64,000 bases of DNA from Entoloma clypeatum (lineage: Eukaryota; Basidiomycota; Agaricomycetes; Agaricales; Entolomataceae). This document shows, in pieces, positions 1 through 10,807 of the stretch. The position numbers and the translations under genes are program-made. The stretch lies in the NCBI GenBank assembly GCA_963565915.1, contig OY751490.1:1-64000 (forward strand). The letters run 5' to 3'. The notes beneath the pieces are model-generated. The model saw only the letters and a program-made list of their open reading frames with translations. It did not search any database and was not told the origin of the DNA. How positions within the stretch are numbered: the stretch's first letter is position 1; each line of letters starts with the position of its first letter.

Positions 1-200
1 GAAGCGGAGGAGTAGGACACTGGCAGGTTAGAGTTTATTTATTTATTTCTTGATTCGAGATAGATAAGCACGGACGGCATGGAGTGGCGCCGTCACAAGG
101 TCCTAAGAAGCTTGTTTTGAAGTGGACGCGCGGGACGCGGAACCCTTCCTAGGGGGTGGTTGTGGAGGGAAGGAGCTTTTCGTTGGAGGGGATTGCTGTG
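1..200 (-). pseudogene. Decayed paralogue fragment of the dual zinc-finger regulator
   Basis: Read on the minus strand, these bases align with part of the intact regulator gene at 5050-7950, roughly its 7465-7660 segment (the linker and Zn2Cys6 exon plus the following intron). Shared stretches include the codons for NEK and for STTT, the SRA-TSKQA segment, and the bases before and after the intron. The copy is broken. An in-frame stop follows the STTT codons, and a short deletion removes the bases that encode the first two cysteines of the Zn2Cys6 knuckle, so no functional zinc cluster remains. The copy continues off the left edge. What is seen is homology plus lesions. That it arose by duplication of the neighbouring gene is an inference. 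Confidence 0.75.
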
Positions 201-807
201 AAGTTTAGTCACGTGCAACGAACGTCATAACTTTCATTCAACTTCAATCCACCTCCCACACCACCCGGTCGCTCCTTCTACCAAGAAACAAAAAGTAGAC
301 GTAAGTGGCTTCTATCCCGCTTACTGTCTGCGCATACTCGGTCCTCCACTACCAGAAAAGGTGGCCCATAGGTGGGGGCCCCTCTAGCGCGGCGACTCAA
401 CTGACATAAAAGTACCATCCAAGTCGGAGGTTGCATGATCTGGATGGAGGGGTTAGGGTAGGCTTGAACCCTCGAGACACGCCCGCGGCTGATACGAGGG
501 CGTGGTTACCAGGTATGGGAAGGCAGACTACGCGTTTTGAACGCATTTGGTGTTGGGTAAGAGATCAGTAGCTCGTTTGAGCGTGCCACAGGCTCCCGCT
601 GTAGATTACTGACCATTTTCATCGAGAGAACATTGTGCAGCGTATCTGTGCCGTAACACGTCGCCTGCGTGTCCCGGCCTGATCTCATCCTTCTCATGGG
701 CCATTAAAGACGCTCTCCTCATTCACTATCCCTCCGCTTTCCCTATCCCTCCGCTTGAGACCTTCCACCTGTCTCGAATACTACACGTCATTTTGACTTG
801 TACCTCG
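201..807. other. Intergenic stretch, no gene seen
   Basis: Only short frames without splice support or recognisable protein similarity are present. Weak resemblance to the intron region of the regulator gene may extend to about base 295, beyond the pseudogene fragment. Nothing else stands out. Confidence 0.5.
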
Positions 808-1350
808 TTCAGGTGGTGGTGAGCGACGCGCTTGTCTTCGTTTATCTCGATTTTCGTCTCCCCCCACTGGTGCTAGGACTCATTCCCCAACGTCTCCGGT
901 CGCAGAACAACGTTCCTCAACGTTTGCAACACCGTACATGCATCCGGCGCTACTGGCGTGTCTCTCGCAGCCAACCTCTCGTCAACTGATTGCAGGCCTC
1001 GTTCCATACCAACCACCCCAGCATCCTCCACATGCCACAAATCTTGCACGTCGTTTTGGCGTCAACTTGGTTCAGGCGGGGGGTAAACGACGATCTACGT
1101 CGTTTTCGTTTGATTTCCTTCGATTGCGGGTGCTGGGACATGTTCTGCAATGCTCCCCGTCGAGGAACCCTGTTCCTCAACATTTATCGGGACAGAACTG
1201 GCTTCCGGCGCTGCCTGGCATGGATTTCCGTTCAGGTGGCGGATAACGATGATCTACATCGTTTTTCTTCGGCTTTCCTTCAATTACGGGTGCTAGGACC
1301 CGTTCTGCAACACTCCTGGTAGAACAACAGTGTTCCTCGACCCTGCTCGC
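808..1350. repeat. Degenerate tandem repeat, three copies
   Basis: Three diverged copies of the same module are visible. Each starts with TTCAGG(T/C)GG (near 809, 1071 and 1232), continues with a GATCTACRTCG-like stretch in the last two, then GGGTGCTRGGAC and TTCCTC. The last two copies are 161 bp apart. The first is separated from the second by about 262 bp because roughly 100 bp of unrelated sequence lies between. No long reading frame is shared by the copies, so this looks like a non-coding repeat. Confidence 0.65.
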
Positions 1351-2195
1351 CTCACGCACGACCAACGCGTCTACGGCAACCGGTTTTCGTCTCGGACCAT
1401 CGGTCACTTCGGGCTGTATCTCGTCCGTTGACGAGGTACTCTCGAATTCACGCAAGAGAGGCGTCATCTACATGTATCCTCTTTCCTTGGTGTCGTCATC
1501 TTTTTGGGCTGTTTTCGCCACTCCGGCTGTGTTACACGACCCATCTGGTTGATGGGATGTTTACTTTCTTTGAGATCAATCCTGGATGCGGGGTATGGAG
1601 TCTCGAAGGGCAATTATGCTTGGGACAGGGAACAGGAGCAGCAACGGAGGTGTAAAACGGACAGGGACAGGGAACGAGAGCGGAGTGACAACGAGAGTAA
1701 GGCCGGAACAGGAGGTGGTGGTGGTGGAGACGGAGAGGGATAGGCGAATGTTGGGGGAACGCAGTTGCTCGTCGACGGATTCCTCGGCTCCGTGAATATT
1801 TCCTCAAGAATGCAAAGTACACCTTTGTTCTCTTTGGTCACAACCAAGTCATCGCGTGCCGATCACGCTGTGGATAATTGCGAAGGGACCTCCGTCCCCG
1901 CCACCTCAACGTCAACCGAAAAGCGGTTGTGCGAGGACGTGCCACATGTCGCGGAAGTCTCGGCTGGGCTTCCTCCTCGTGTTTTCGTCCTCTGATTTCT
2001 AACCTCTTGGATCTCGAATCTCGTCTTTTCTCCTGTGCTCTGGCTGGTAGAGCATTCACAAAAGATTTCATTTTTCAGGTTGCCAACGCCTGGGACAGCA
2101 GAGGTTTCATGGCTCCCGAATCCATTCCTTGAAGGTATGGTTAAAATTCTCATTATTCACTAGTGTGTATGTTACATAGGATACAAGGTGGATTA
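1351..2195. other. Intergenic stretch, no gene supported
   Basis: Short frames on both strands overlap each other and show no conserved domain or coherent splice structure. It includes a purine-rich GAGA/GGTGG tract near 1640-1740. I see no gene here. Confidence 0.45.
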
Positions 2196-3055
2196 TCAAA
2201 GCTCTGACCATGCGGTAATAATTGTCTCGCGCCAACCATTAGTATCCAAATAAACCCGATCGTTGTCACCATACTCTGCCGGCACCTGTCCTCTGAAGAT
2301 GTCATCAAGCAGTAAGTATAACGGTGTTGCTGCAACTGTCCAGTCGGCAGCCCAGACCATGTGGGCTTCCCGTACCTGAAACACTGCCAATGTGAGTCGT
2401 GAAGAACGTCGAAGGTCAAATCCTCTCCACAACTGGATGGTGATTCTCGGAAAGGTTGGGTTAGGGGCAATGGGGGGGTCGATTGAAATAAGGATGACCA
2501 GTCGTACCTGAGGAACATCAGGTGAGTGAGTTGCAAGAAAAACAAAATTCAGCTAACCTCTGGGGCATGTTCAAGCCAAAGCTTCGCATCAATTTTCAGC
2601 TGCATAAGACTTTCCAAACTCCCAACCTCAAGCACGACACTAGGACGGTCAGAATCAGATGCAGTGGGCCGGACACCGGCATCTGCCTCCTTCATTCTCC
2701 GTCCAAGTTCAAAAGCTAGAAGGAAGATATACTGAGACTCAAATTATACCTCCTATCAGACATACTTGTTGCTCCGATGTGTGTACATCCAGGAGGCCTT
2801 GGAGGATGAGGTGCTGCAGTCAATAGCACAAGAGCAACGGTGAGAAGGGTAGTGAATTCGAGGTGGGCGTTTTCGTGGACTCTACTGGGCCTATATCTGA
2901 CAATGAAGTTGTAGTCATCGCTGTATGTTACCCTAAAAGCAAAGTCAGGGAAAGCACTTGTGTACGATGGGAACCAACCTCATTAACTTTCGTTCCTCCT
3001 CTTTGTCAAGGAAGGCGAGAGCGGACTGCAATTCTTCCGGATGAACATTGAACAT
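2196..3055 (-). CDS. PD-(D/E)XK-like fungal protein, 237 aa
   Basis: Four exons close exactly in frame: 3055-2979, 2932-2766, 2715-2558 and 2507-2196, with introns of 46, 50 and 50 nt. The protein starts MFNVHPEELQ. Its central exon encodes a strand with SVVLEVG, then a helix containing DAKLWLEHAPE, then VRLVILISI. This order (acidic strand, DAKxWL helix, hydrophobic strand) is the signature I associate with the large family of basidiomycete proteins having a restriction-endonuclease-like PD-(D/E)XK fold. The usual ExK after the strand reads E-V-G here, so nuclease activity cannot be assumed. Family members have no firmly known role and often occur in multigene sets. No operon-like neighbours. 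The model is well supported; the family assignment is from memory of motifs. Confidence 0.7.
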
Positions 3056-3251
3056 GTAGATATGTACACTTTTACGCGAAGCACTGCAAGTGATAAATGA
3101 GATATATCATCCACTTTCTAGCAGGCTCGCTCACTTTTTTATCTTTGACCTAATTTCGTTCACGGCTTTTCGGTATGTAACTTGGACGGACATGGGGATG
3201 TGTGCGGACCGCGTATTGCTGACAAAACGTGCCAAGTCACATGAGGTGATC

Positions 3252-3280
3252 CACCGGCGATCCCCGACGGAGTCCGAATC
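3252..3280. repeat. 29-bp dispersed word, copy 1
   Basis: The 29 bases beginning CACCGGCGATCCCCG and ending GAATC recur at 23996-24024 with two mismatches. The flanks are not alike. It may be a remnant of a dispersed element or a shared regulatory word. Confidence 0.5.
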
Positions 3281-3412
3281 ACGCATCCAGAGTCAGTTGT
3301 TGGGTACACACCGACCATCCAACGCCGCTCTCATGATTGACAAGCTCGCATCTATTTCGACTTTAATAATAATATACAAAAGTGCGCAATGACCATCAAA
3401 CCATGAAAGTGT

Positions 3413-4451
3413 TCAAGTTAGTTCGAGATTACTCATGCCATCCCGCCAGTGCGCCAATCTCATCTCACGCTCCTCCTGCATCTGCACTCTCTCCCTCTCC
3501 TCTTCCTGCATGTATTTTCTGAGCTCCTTCATCCACATTGGATCTCCGCGGCGTGCCAGCATGTTGAGCTCATCTCGCATAGTAGCATCAGCACCCACCG
3601 CATCGTCGTCTACGCCTTCGAGAACTAGGATACCATCATGGGCGGTCTTGATAGCGAATTCTTCTGACTCGGCTCCGCCCGCCTTTTCTCCTCCGCCGCC
3701 CCCGATAATGGTTGGTGGGCTTGTTACCGGCATTACTCCAGAAGCAGCCCGTGCCACGCTTCCATCTCCCGATCGTCCCTGGTGAATGTTACCGCTTCCT
3801 CGCCCATCTCCGTTTCCATCATTGAGAGGGGGCGAGGGTTGATTATGATAATGGGTAGCGTTCGCGATCTGCGTGTTCATGTGCAAGGTTTCCCGGTAAC
3901 GATCTATCTGGAACAACACGGACAAAGGCATGATGAGGGAAGGAATCATTCGTTTGAACTGGATTCAATGGATAACAGTCAAGAAGCACTGCTGACGTTA
4001 GAAAAACAAAAAGACCCACCGGCCTCGACGCGGGTAAAATGAACCGAATTGGAACAACAAGCAGCCATGAATCCCTAGTAAAGGTTGCAAAATTTCCAAA
4101 GGAAAGTGGAGGTCCGAAACCTTCAGGCGTTGGGTGACCGAGTGAGAGTGGGATAAGGGTCGCCTCGGCTCCCCTGGCACTCCTACTAGTGAACGAAACC
4201 ACAGGATACACTTCAAGCAAGTACGATGTTGCCGATTGGATGGTCACTTGGCGAACAAAAACGAAGTGTTGGGGGCTCGAGCCGTTTGAAGTGTCAGCCG
4301 GGAGATCAGTCGCTTCGTCATCAATGTATCCATCGACGTGGATTTCGTCGGGGATTCTGACAAGGACATACTCGCCCATGACGAAAGCAGAAGCCCCGTC
4401 CGCTACCGAAAGAGAGGGACCTAGTTGATGTGCCAGTTGGAGATGCGCCAT
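3413..4451 (-). CDS. Unknown protein with charged C-terminal helix, 308 aa
   Basis: Two exons, 4451-4020 and 3907-3413, joined by a 112-nt GT-AG intron at a phase-0 boundary (...PASRP then IDRYRE...). The first ATG of the frame that fits is at 4451 (MAHLQLAHQLGP). The N-terminal half reads like a compact globular domain with many hydrophobic strands (GEYVLVRIPDEIHVDGYI). The middle is rich in Gly, Ser and Pro. The last 45 residues are strongly charged and helical (KELRKYMQEEERERVQ), a likely coiled coil. I do not recognise the family. There is no signal peptide or membrane segment. It lies just downstream of the regulator gene on the same strand with about 600 bp between them. An upstream non-coding exon is possible. 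Confidence 0.6.
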
Positions 4452-5049
4452 CGAGCTCGAAGAAATGTGTATCACGGTCGACTCGGACCTGACTCATTGA
4501 AGACCCCCTATCGATTCAAGTAATCCGTAAACATGTCGTGATCCGGGTCCGAGTCGTTCGTATTTTCCGTATTGACGAGTGGATTCTGCAGCAGGAAATA
4601 TTTTTATATATTTTTGTATCCAGACAAGCAAACGATGCTATAGTTACACAAACGACGTCTCTTCGGACAGTCAAAGCAGAATTTGAAACGGGGGCAATAA
4701 TAAAAAAAAACCGGAAATGTATACCCGAGATGAAAAGATAACGTTGTGAGTTTGGGATTCCAGCAAGCGTCAGAGGATAGTACGTCACAAAAAGGAAGAA
4801 ACATATAAGTGAAGAAAGAGGCATAATGAGTGAAGTCTGCGATATGGATACACACTCGGTCGAGGAGGAATCAACGAGGAAAGAAAAGAAAAAAACAGCG
4901 AGGGCTCCAAGGCCATAGCGGGGTATTAAAAACGGATTGTTCGATACCTTGCAATCGTCTAGCAAGACAACAATTCATCTGCGAAAAAAAAACAACGTCA
5001 GGCCGAGGACCACCACAAACCAAAGAAGGATATACACCCACTGATTCAC
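4452..5049. other. Intergenic / 3' region of regulator gene
   Basis: AT-richer stretch between two minus-strand genes, probably the 3' untranslated region of the regulator at 5050-7950 and the promoter of the unknown gene at 3413-4451. A 149-codon minus-strand frame at 4516-4965 lacks domain signal and is taken as chance. Confidence 0.5.
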
Positions 5050-7950
5050 TCACCACTTTTCCAAGGTCCCAAGATCCAGCTCAAACCTAGCCGAAGCTTT
5101 TCCGCTCCCAACACTCATCCTCCTCCGCCTCTCCGCCAGCGTCATCCCATGCCGCTCCTTCCCACTCCTGGGCTCCTGCCTCTCCTCGTCACTGGCCTCC
5201 TCCCCAGGGGCCCTCAACTGCGTCCGTTTTGCATTCACAGGCTCAAGAGTCTGCGACGGCAGACGTTTGAATGGCGGACGCGCCATCGTCTCACCCGGAC
5301 TCCGTCGTCCCCCAACCTCGCAGGCCATGCTCCTGGGACTTCCATCAGACACCGAAAGCGAAGATTCTCGTGACACCTGCCTCCAACCCGGAGCAGGACT
5401 CGCATTGCTCTCGCTGCGCCCCGCATAGTCCGACGGAGCCCCAAGCGACATCCTACACCCCGCAGACGGAGGCTGCATTTGCCCGGCGACATGCGAACTT
5501 CCAAACACATTGGCGAGCGAAGACGACGACGACGACGTCGACAGAGCTGCCTGGGACGGCGGTGGCGGCGGCATCGTTGCTGTCATCTCTACTTCCATCC
5601 CATCCCACCTCCTGCTCCCCTGCTCGGCCGCATCTTCTGCCTTCATAATCCCCGGCGCCATATCTCCACCCCGAAACGCACCAGGAGCTATAGAGGGGAT
5701 TCTCGGACTGGCGCCTACACTCGCACTTCCTCGTCCGCCACTGCCTAACCCGGGGCCAGACCCCACAACAGACGTCGTCCCCCTCCTCTTCGGCTTCAAA
5801 CTGAGATTCGTGGGGGCCTGACGAGCAAGGACGGCGGCCTCGTACGACCTCAGATCCTCCACCGACCCATGCCAATGTCGAACTTGTGGCGTCTGCTGTG
5901 TCTGTTGCCCTGCCGCATTGCCGGGCGGAGGAAAGGTTACTGCCATACCCGTACTCGGCCTCCGAGGAAGCGCCATCGACACTGGCATCCCCGTCCCTAT
6001 CCCAGGGGCCTGCAGGGGGGTCGGCTGTCCCGAGTACCCCATGCCGTACCCATAAGACCCAGTGATACCAGGCCCGGCCAGCGGCGTCTTGGCGGGAAGA
6101 GAGTTGACGCGGGGACGGCGGTACATCCCTCCTCCAGGGCTATCTGTGGGCCCACCGCCAATCCCAGGTCCACTCAACGGCGTGCGCATATACTCCCTCC
6201 AAAACTCGCGGAGTTCCCTCGCCTCACCCTCCCTATCCCTGTCCGCCCGCGTGGGGGCGGGGAACGACTGGACCGGCGACCACGGCTGGGGCTGGGTCAT
6301 ATTCACTTTTGGAAGAAGACGCGAAGGGTCGTCGAGGTGCTGGGAATGCGGGGGTCGTTGGTCCATTTGCATCGGCATGGGTGTTGCATCAGGATCGGTG
6401 TTGGCGTCCATCCCGATGGCGGCGTGCGAGAAGAAGGGTGCACCGTCGGCTGCTAGGCCAGCGAGGACCTTGGCGTCCTCGAGGGACATGAGGCCAAAGG
6501 CGGAGGAAAAGGATCCTTCGCCGTGGGGCAGTGCCTGGGGGTTTGACTGTTGTATAGAAAGAGGGTGGGGAATGGTGGCAGATGCTGGAGAGGACGGTGA
6601 GGTGGAAGGACGGATCTCGTGGCTTCGAGGTTGTAGTTGATTGTAGGAATGATCTCCCATCTGTCGCAGTAGAATTAGCAATGCATTGTGAAAACGAAAC
6701 GATACACGTACAGAAGATGCGGGGAACGATGACATTTGCATAGTGAGAGGCTGCAGTGGAAGGCCGAGGGGGATGTGGGCAGTGGATGAACGTGCGGAGG
6801 TCGGTACAGAAGAAGGCTCTGAATACGAAGCACTGCTCTCACTTCCGCTGTAGTCGAGGGACTCGCGACGATGGGTAGAGATGCTCAAAGGGTACGAGCC
6901 GATGGTAGGGCTGATGCCAAAATCACCGACTGCGGGACAATGGGGGTCAATATCGGAGTGAGATGTGGGAACGCTATGCGCACCCCCTAGATTGTGATCG
7001 CGACTTGAGAAGCGCATACCCTGGGAGTCTTGGATGGCTCCCTGATCCCATCCTGACCAGGTGCCGCTAGTCTGCAGTGGATACATGCCTTGCCGAGAGG
7101 ACTGGTCGCGCATAGTGGTCCGATTCGGAAAGTCGGCAGCATTGGCTCTGTGACGGGGGGCGTAATCGTTGCAGGCAGGGTGAAGGTTCATGACCGTGTC
7201 CAAGCGAGTAGGGTATACGGGGGGAAAGTCAAAAGATTCGGCATAAAGTGGAGCGATGGAGCCGGAAAGAGATCCTAAGGAGAGATCGTTTGGAAGGTTG
7301 TTCAGGAGGGACGATGCGTGGAACGTACTGAGACGAGAGGAAGGGGGTTCGAGAGGGTTGGAGGAGGGAGGGACGGGAGGAGGTACATGGCCGGGGCCAA
7401 CGGGGGCTGTCTGGCGATGGAACTTGACGAATGTGCAGCGACATTTGCGTTGGACACATTTGGCTGGTTAGAGATAAGTGAGTTTGTATTTAAATTGATG
7501 TTGTTGATTTGCACGTACTACATGGATTGGCGCCATCACAGGGAAGACTGGACTGGACACACTGGTCGCAAGCTTGTTTTGAGGTTGTGGCGCGGGATGC
7601 GGCTGAGCCCTTTCTACGGGTTGTTGTGGAGGGAAGAGGCTTTTCGTTGGAGTGGCATTTGTTGACGTGTCTCGAGAGGAGATCGCTGTGGATCGATTAG
7701 GAACGATCTGGAGAGAAGAGCGCCACCGACCTTCGTGCGAACTGATCCCCACAGTAAAGGCACTTGTATGGACGGTCACCGGTATCTGGTTACATGAAGA
7801 TGCAAGACAAGGGTGGGGTAGGTCAGACCGCTCCACTCCCAAACAAGAAAAATAACAAAACAAACACCCACGCGATCGCATGTGCCGTGCTACATGTTGT
7901 GGACGAGTAAACGTCGCCTGGCAGACTGGGCATTTGTGGTCACCTCCCAT
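5050..7950 (-). CDS. Transcription factor with C2H2 fingers and a Zn2Cys6 cluster, 887 aa
   Basis: Five exons close in frame: 7950-7872, 7785-7731, 7685-7519, 7463-6712 and 6660-5050. The N-terminus holds two C2H2 fingers, HKCPVCQATFTRPQHVARH and YKCLYCGDQFARSDLLSRH, the second starting with the classical HTGDRPYKC linker. About 30 residues later comes a fungal binuclear cluster, CDQCVQSSLPCDGANPC followed by CVQRKCRC. The remaining 750 residues are low-complexity (Pro, Ser, Gly) with a basic C-terminal patch (LAERRRRMSVGSGKAS). It should be a nuclear DNA-binding regulator; targets are unknown. Tandem C2H2 plus Zn2Cys6 is a known basidiomycete architecture. The 51-nt intron 6711-6661 is a multiple of three and free of stops, so its retention would add 17 residues. 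A broken paralogue lies at bases 1-200. Confidence 0.88.
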
Positions 7951-9419
7951 ACTTTCTTTCTGTCTCTTTCGTGCACGTCTTCACTAAAAGGGAGGCGGTG
8001 TGAGGAAGTGGATGACGACGATGACTTGCGAAAACCCGTTGATGAGACTCTCGGACCGCGTGACCAGCCAGCAACTACGTCACTTCCCACGCTCCCCCTT
8101 GACAACCACTTCGTCGCTACTTGCACACATCCTTGACCGTCTTTCGCCCACGATATTATTCACCCCCATTCTCACCATGCGCTTGTACCTGCTGTATACG
8201 CCTCTTTCTTTTCCATCCGCTCTCTCTGCACCTCAACGACCCCCAAACCGCACATGACGTAACCGGAACCAATGACGCAGTTAAGTAGTCCCAGATCCAG
8301 GGCGGAGATCAACCTCTGTCAGTGACGTAATCCCTCATACGTTCAAAAACTGCAACGAGGACGACAAGGCGACCCTTCCTTACGTGCTAACCACTCAAGC
8401 TGGATAGAGCAACCTTGGCAGTGACGGTATCAATACAATTGTCCGGACTCCACCATACTCATTGGTAGTAATCGCAGGTTAATGCGCAGATCGACTCAAG
8501 TTATGTACATAGCTTGCAGTAAGCGGGTTCTTGGCCCGAAACCTCGATGACTCTTCCAAAGAGGACTCCTTATACCGTAACCAAAGCGATACACAGACTT
8601 ATGACAGATCGACAGGCAGGTCTGATGCAAAAAATAAATAAACCACGCTACAGCCTCAATCGATCGACACCTTCTGATGCTCCACGACACGCGAACCTCC
8701 ATTTTCTTTTTCCAAAAGTCGATTTGAATAGCATTTGATTCAAATGTTTAAGGGACTCGCTACCGGCTGCGATTTTCAAGGTCTCCATATGTAGATCGTG
8801 CGAACAATCACAACATGTCCAGATTCGTCACCGTGAGGTGATAAGCCATCCGTCTTCCAAAGAACGTGTGAGAGCGCATTTGCGGAAACGTCGGGGGCCT
8901 GGCATAACCTCCGTCGTCCTGAACCGTCATATCGAGCCAGTCTCCACAGTGGAGTTTCCTCAAAGTCGTCGGCTTGGATCGCGCCCGGTATTTAATTATG
9001 GGGAAAAAAAGAGCTTGATGACCGGTATTCGGGCGTTTTGAGAAGGAGCTTTCTGTCCAAGAAACGCTTAAAACCTATCATCCAGAACGGAACCCCGCCA
9101 CAGCCTCCCTCGCCAGAAAATTTCGTCAAGTTGTAGCGTGCTCAACTAGCTCACTCGTTGTTCGACGCAGATGAGTCTATGGTCGTGATCAATAAATGGG
9201 GTGTCTCTTCAAAGGCGCAACTGAGTTGGTCGGCTGCGATGAGGTGTCAACATGTGATTTTTTTGGCAGAGCAGCCTGAGGAGCAAGTAAAGCTTGGTGA
9301 GCAGCGGAATGTGGTGAAAAGCACATTCCGCTGGTTTCGGAACAAAAATGTCTGTGGATGACTCAGCGGTAATAAATCGCACTCTGTCGAGTTCTTCAAA
9401 AATATATAAACAATCCCAT
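7951..9419. other. Intergenic region upstream of the regulator
   Basis: About 1.5 kb with no frame showing domain similarity or splice coherence. The part nearest 7950 should contain the promoter and 5' leader of the regulator, and the part nearest 9419 the upstream region of the tRNA gene. TGACGTAA/TGACGTCA-like words occur (for example near 8264 and 8323), but I cannot claim binding. Confidence 0.45.
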
Positions 9420-9527
9420 GGTGAGATGGCCGAGCGGTCTAAGGCGCCAGACTAAGGAGGATCAGGACAGTTGCTTGTCCACTCAATCTGGTCCGAAAGG
9501 GCGTGGGTTCGAATCCCACTCTCATCA
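9420..9527 (+). tRNA. tRNA-Leu(AAG): tRNA-Leu (anticodon AAG) with 28-nt intron
   Basis: The acceptor arm GGTGAGA pairs with TCTCATC (one G-T), followed by discriminator A at 9527. The D arm (GCCGAGCGGTCTAAGGC), the T arm (GTGGG-TTCGAAT-CCCAC, with the GGTTCGAAT B-box) and a long class II variable arm (TCCGAAAGGGC) are present, as expected for leucine. The anticodon stem is CCAGA/TCTGG. Placing loop positions 32-37 as C-T-A-A-G-G gives anticodon AAG. A 28-nt intron starts after position 37 and ends before the A of position 38. A run of T follows within 30 bases as a Pol III terminator. Confidence 0.9.
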
Positions 9528-9994
9528 TTTGTTGGAAAAAGACATTCTTTTTAGTGGGACATTATGTCCCGCAGAAGACTGCTTGGGTTGTACATACACG
9601 CGAACGAGCCGTCACTGCAGGTGTACAGAGAAGAAATAATCTCAACAGTCCATGCAATATACAATCCAGATATCTGACAGTGACAATGCAGATTGACGGT
9701 AGAATATTATTTTGTTTGAAGAAGCACGGAAGAAGAGCGAAGGGAATCAGAAATATTAATATAAAACCAGTATAGGATACAGAGAATGCGAGATGCTAGG
9801 TCATCGATATGGATACAGAGATGACGGATCACTGTCTGCGCTTGGCGTTGAATATGTCGTTCGGTCGGTCCTGGGAGACGCGATGTTTCGTAGAGATAGA
9901 TATCAAAATCGTTAAATGCAAGGGCTATCAAAGCTTGGGTCGTCGTCGTCATCGTCGTCGTCGTGCTCAGAGGCAACTCTCGAGTCGTTTATGC
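9528..9994. other. Intergenic stretch, no gene seen
   Basis: Lies between the tRNA gene and the stop codon of the BTG-like gene on the opposite strand. It probably contains the 3' untranslated region of the latter. No supported feature. Confidence 0.45.
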
Positions 9995-10807
9995 TCACTT
10001 TGGTGCAGAGTAGCGGCCGCTGCTAATCGTCGTCGTGGTGCGTGCGCGGCAATGAGGAGGGACATAAACCGCCTTCTTTGGCGTCGGAATAGCGCTCGTT
10101 GACGGAGGATGTGTGGAAAGGACTGCTGCGGGCTTGGACGAACCCAGCATCACCCCTCCGGTGAGGACGGTGCTTATGCCGCCCTGGTAGACATACCGCG
10201 TGGGGTTAGACGGGGTGGGTGGAGAGGTCGATTTGGGGCTAGTGGGGGACGCGGACTTTGGGACCTCGGTACCGTGAATAGAGGAGGCGACAGATGACTG
10301 AGAGGATCCCGAGGCGTGGGAGGAGAATGAGAACGTAGAGAAGTTCGAAGAGCGGGAAGAGGGACGCGAACATGTCTCTTCGTCGCCGTCGGAGGAAGTA
10401 GCATCCGAATCTCCAGCTGCGGAGGCGGCGGTGCAGCTTGCAGCCCAAACGATGCCCACCCGCCCGTTATCTTGGCGGACGACATATACCCTGTCCGCCT
10501 CGATGTGCAGGGTGAAGGCGGATCCGCCTAGAGCGCGTATCCAGTCAGACCATTGGATGCCCGAGGCAACGCAGGCCAGGTGGATCGGGAGAGGTGGGTG
10601 TTCCGACGACGAGAGGGAGAGACAGAATGTGCGAGTGCGCGAGGTGGCGAGGAGAGCGGAGTGAAGGAAGAGCTGGAGAGTACAAAGAGTGGTGCCGTTG
10701 TTGAATTTGTGGTTTATGAGCGAGAGCGGACGTGTGAGAAAGGTGGTGGCTGCGTGGAGCGAGGGAGAGGTGCTAGCATTGGAGGCGGTCATACGTGCAG
10801 AAGCCAT
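9995..10807 (-). CDS. BTG/Tob-type anti-proliferative domain protein, 270 aa
   Basis: A single uninterrupted exon of 270 codons. The first 125 residues fit the BTG/Tob (anti-proliferative, APRO) pattern as seen in fungi: an early helix with ATTFLTRPL, then strand-rich sequence, the segment CVASGIQWSDWIRALGG, then FTLHIEADRVYVV. The rest is Ser/Pro/Thr-rich and disordered, ending in a basic stretch with VPPHCRARTTTT. In animals these proteins bind the Caf1/CCR4 deadenylase and restrain proliferation. Fungal members are little studied, so a role in mRNA decay is only an inference. The box A and B motifs are diverged and the call rests on overall pattern. No signal peptide or membrane segment. 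Confidence 0.65.
   Translation of the reverse strand: MASARMTASNASTSPSLHAATTFLTRPLSLINHKFNNGTTLCTLQLFLHSALLATSRTRTFCLSLSSSEHPPLPIHLACVASGIQWSDWIRALGGSAFTLHIEADRVYVVRQDNGRVGIVWAASCTAASAAGDSDATSSDGDEETCSRPSSRSSNFSTFSFSSHASGSSQSSVASSIHGTEVPKSASPTSPKSTSPPTPSNPTRYVYQGGISTVLTGGVMLGSSKPAAVLSTHPPSTSAIPTPKKAVYVPPHCRARTTTTISSGRYSAPK

Noticed and set aside
4516..4965. 149-codon minus-strand frame with hydrophobic stretches
   Set aside because: AT-rich 3' region of the regulator gene; no conserved pattern or splice partner.
5869..6640. Plus-strand frames of ~195 codons
   Set aside because: Antisense of the low-complexity coding part of the zinc-finger regulator.
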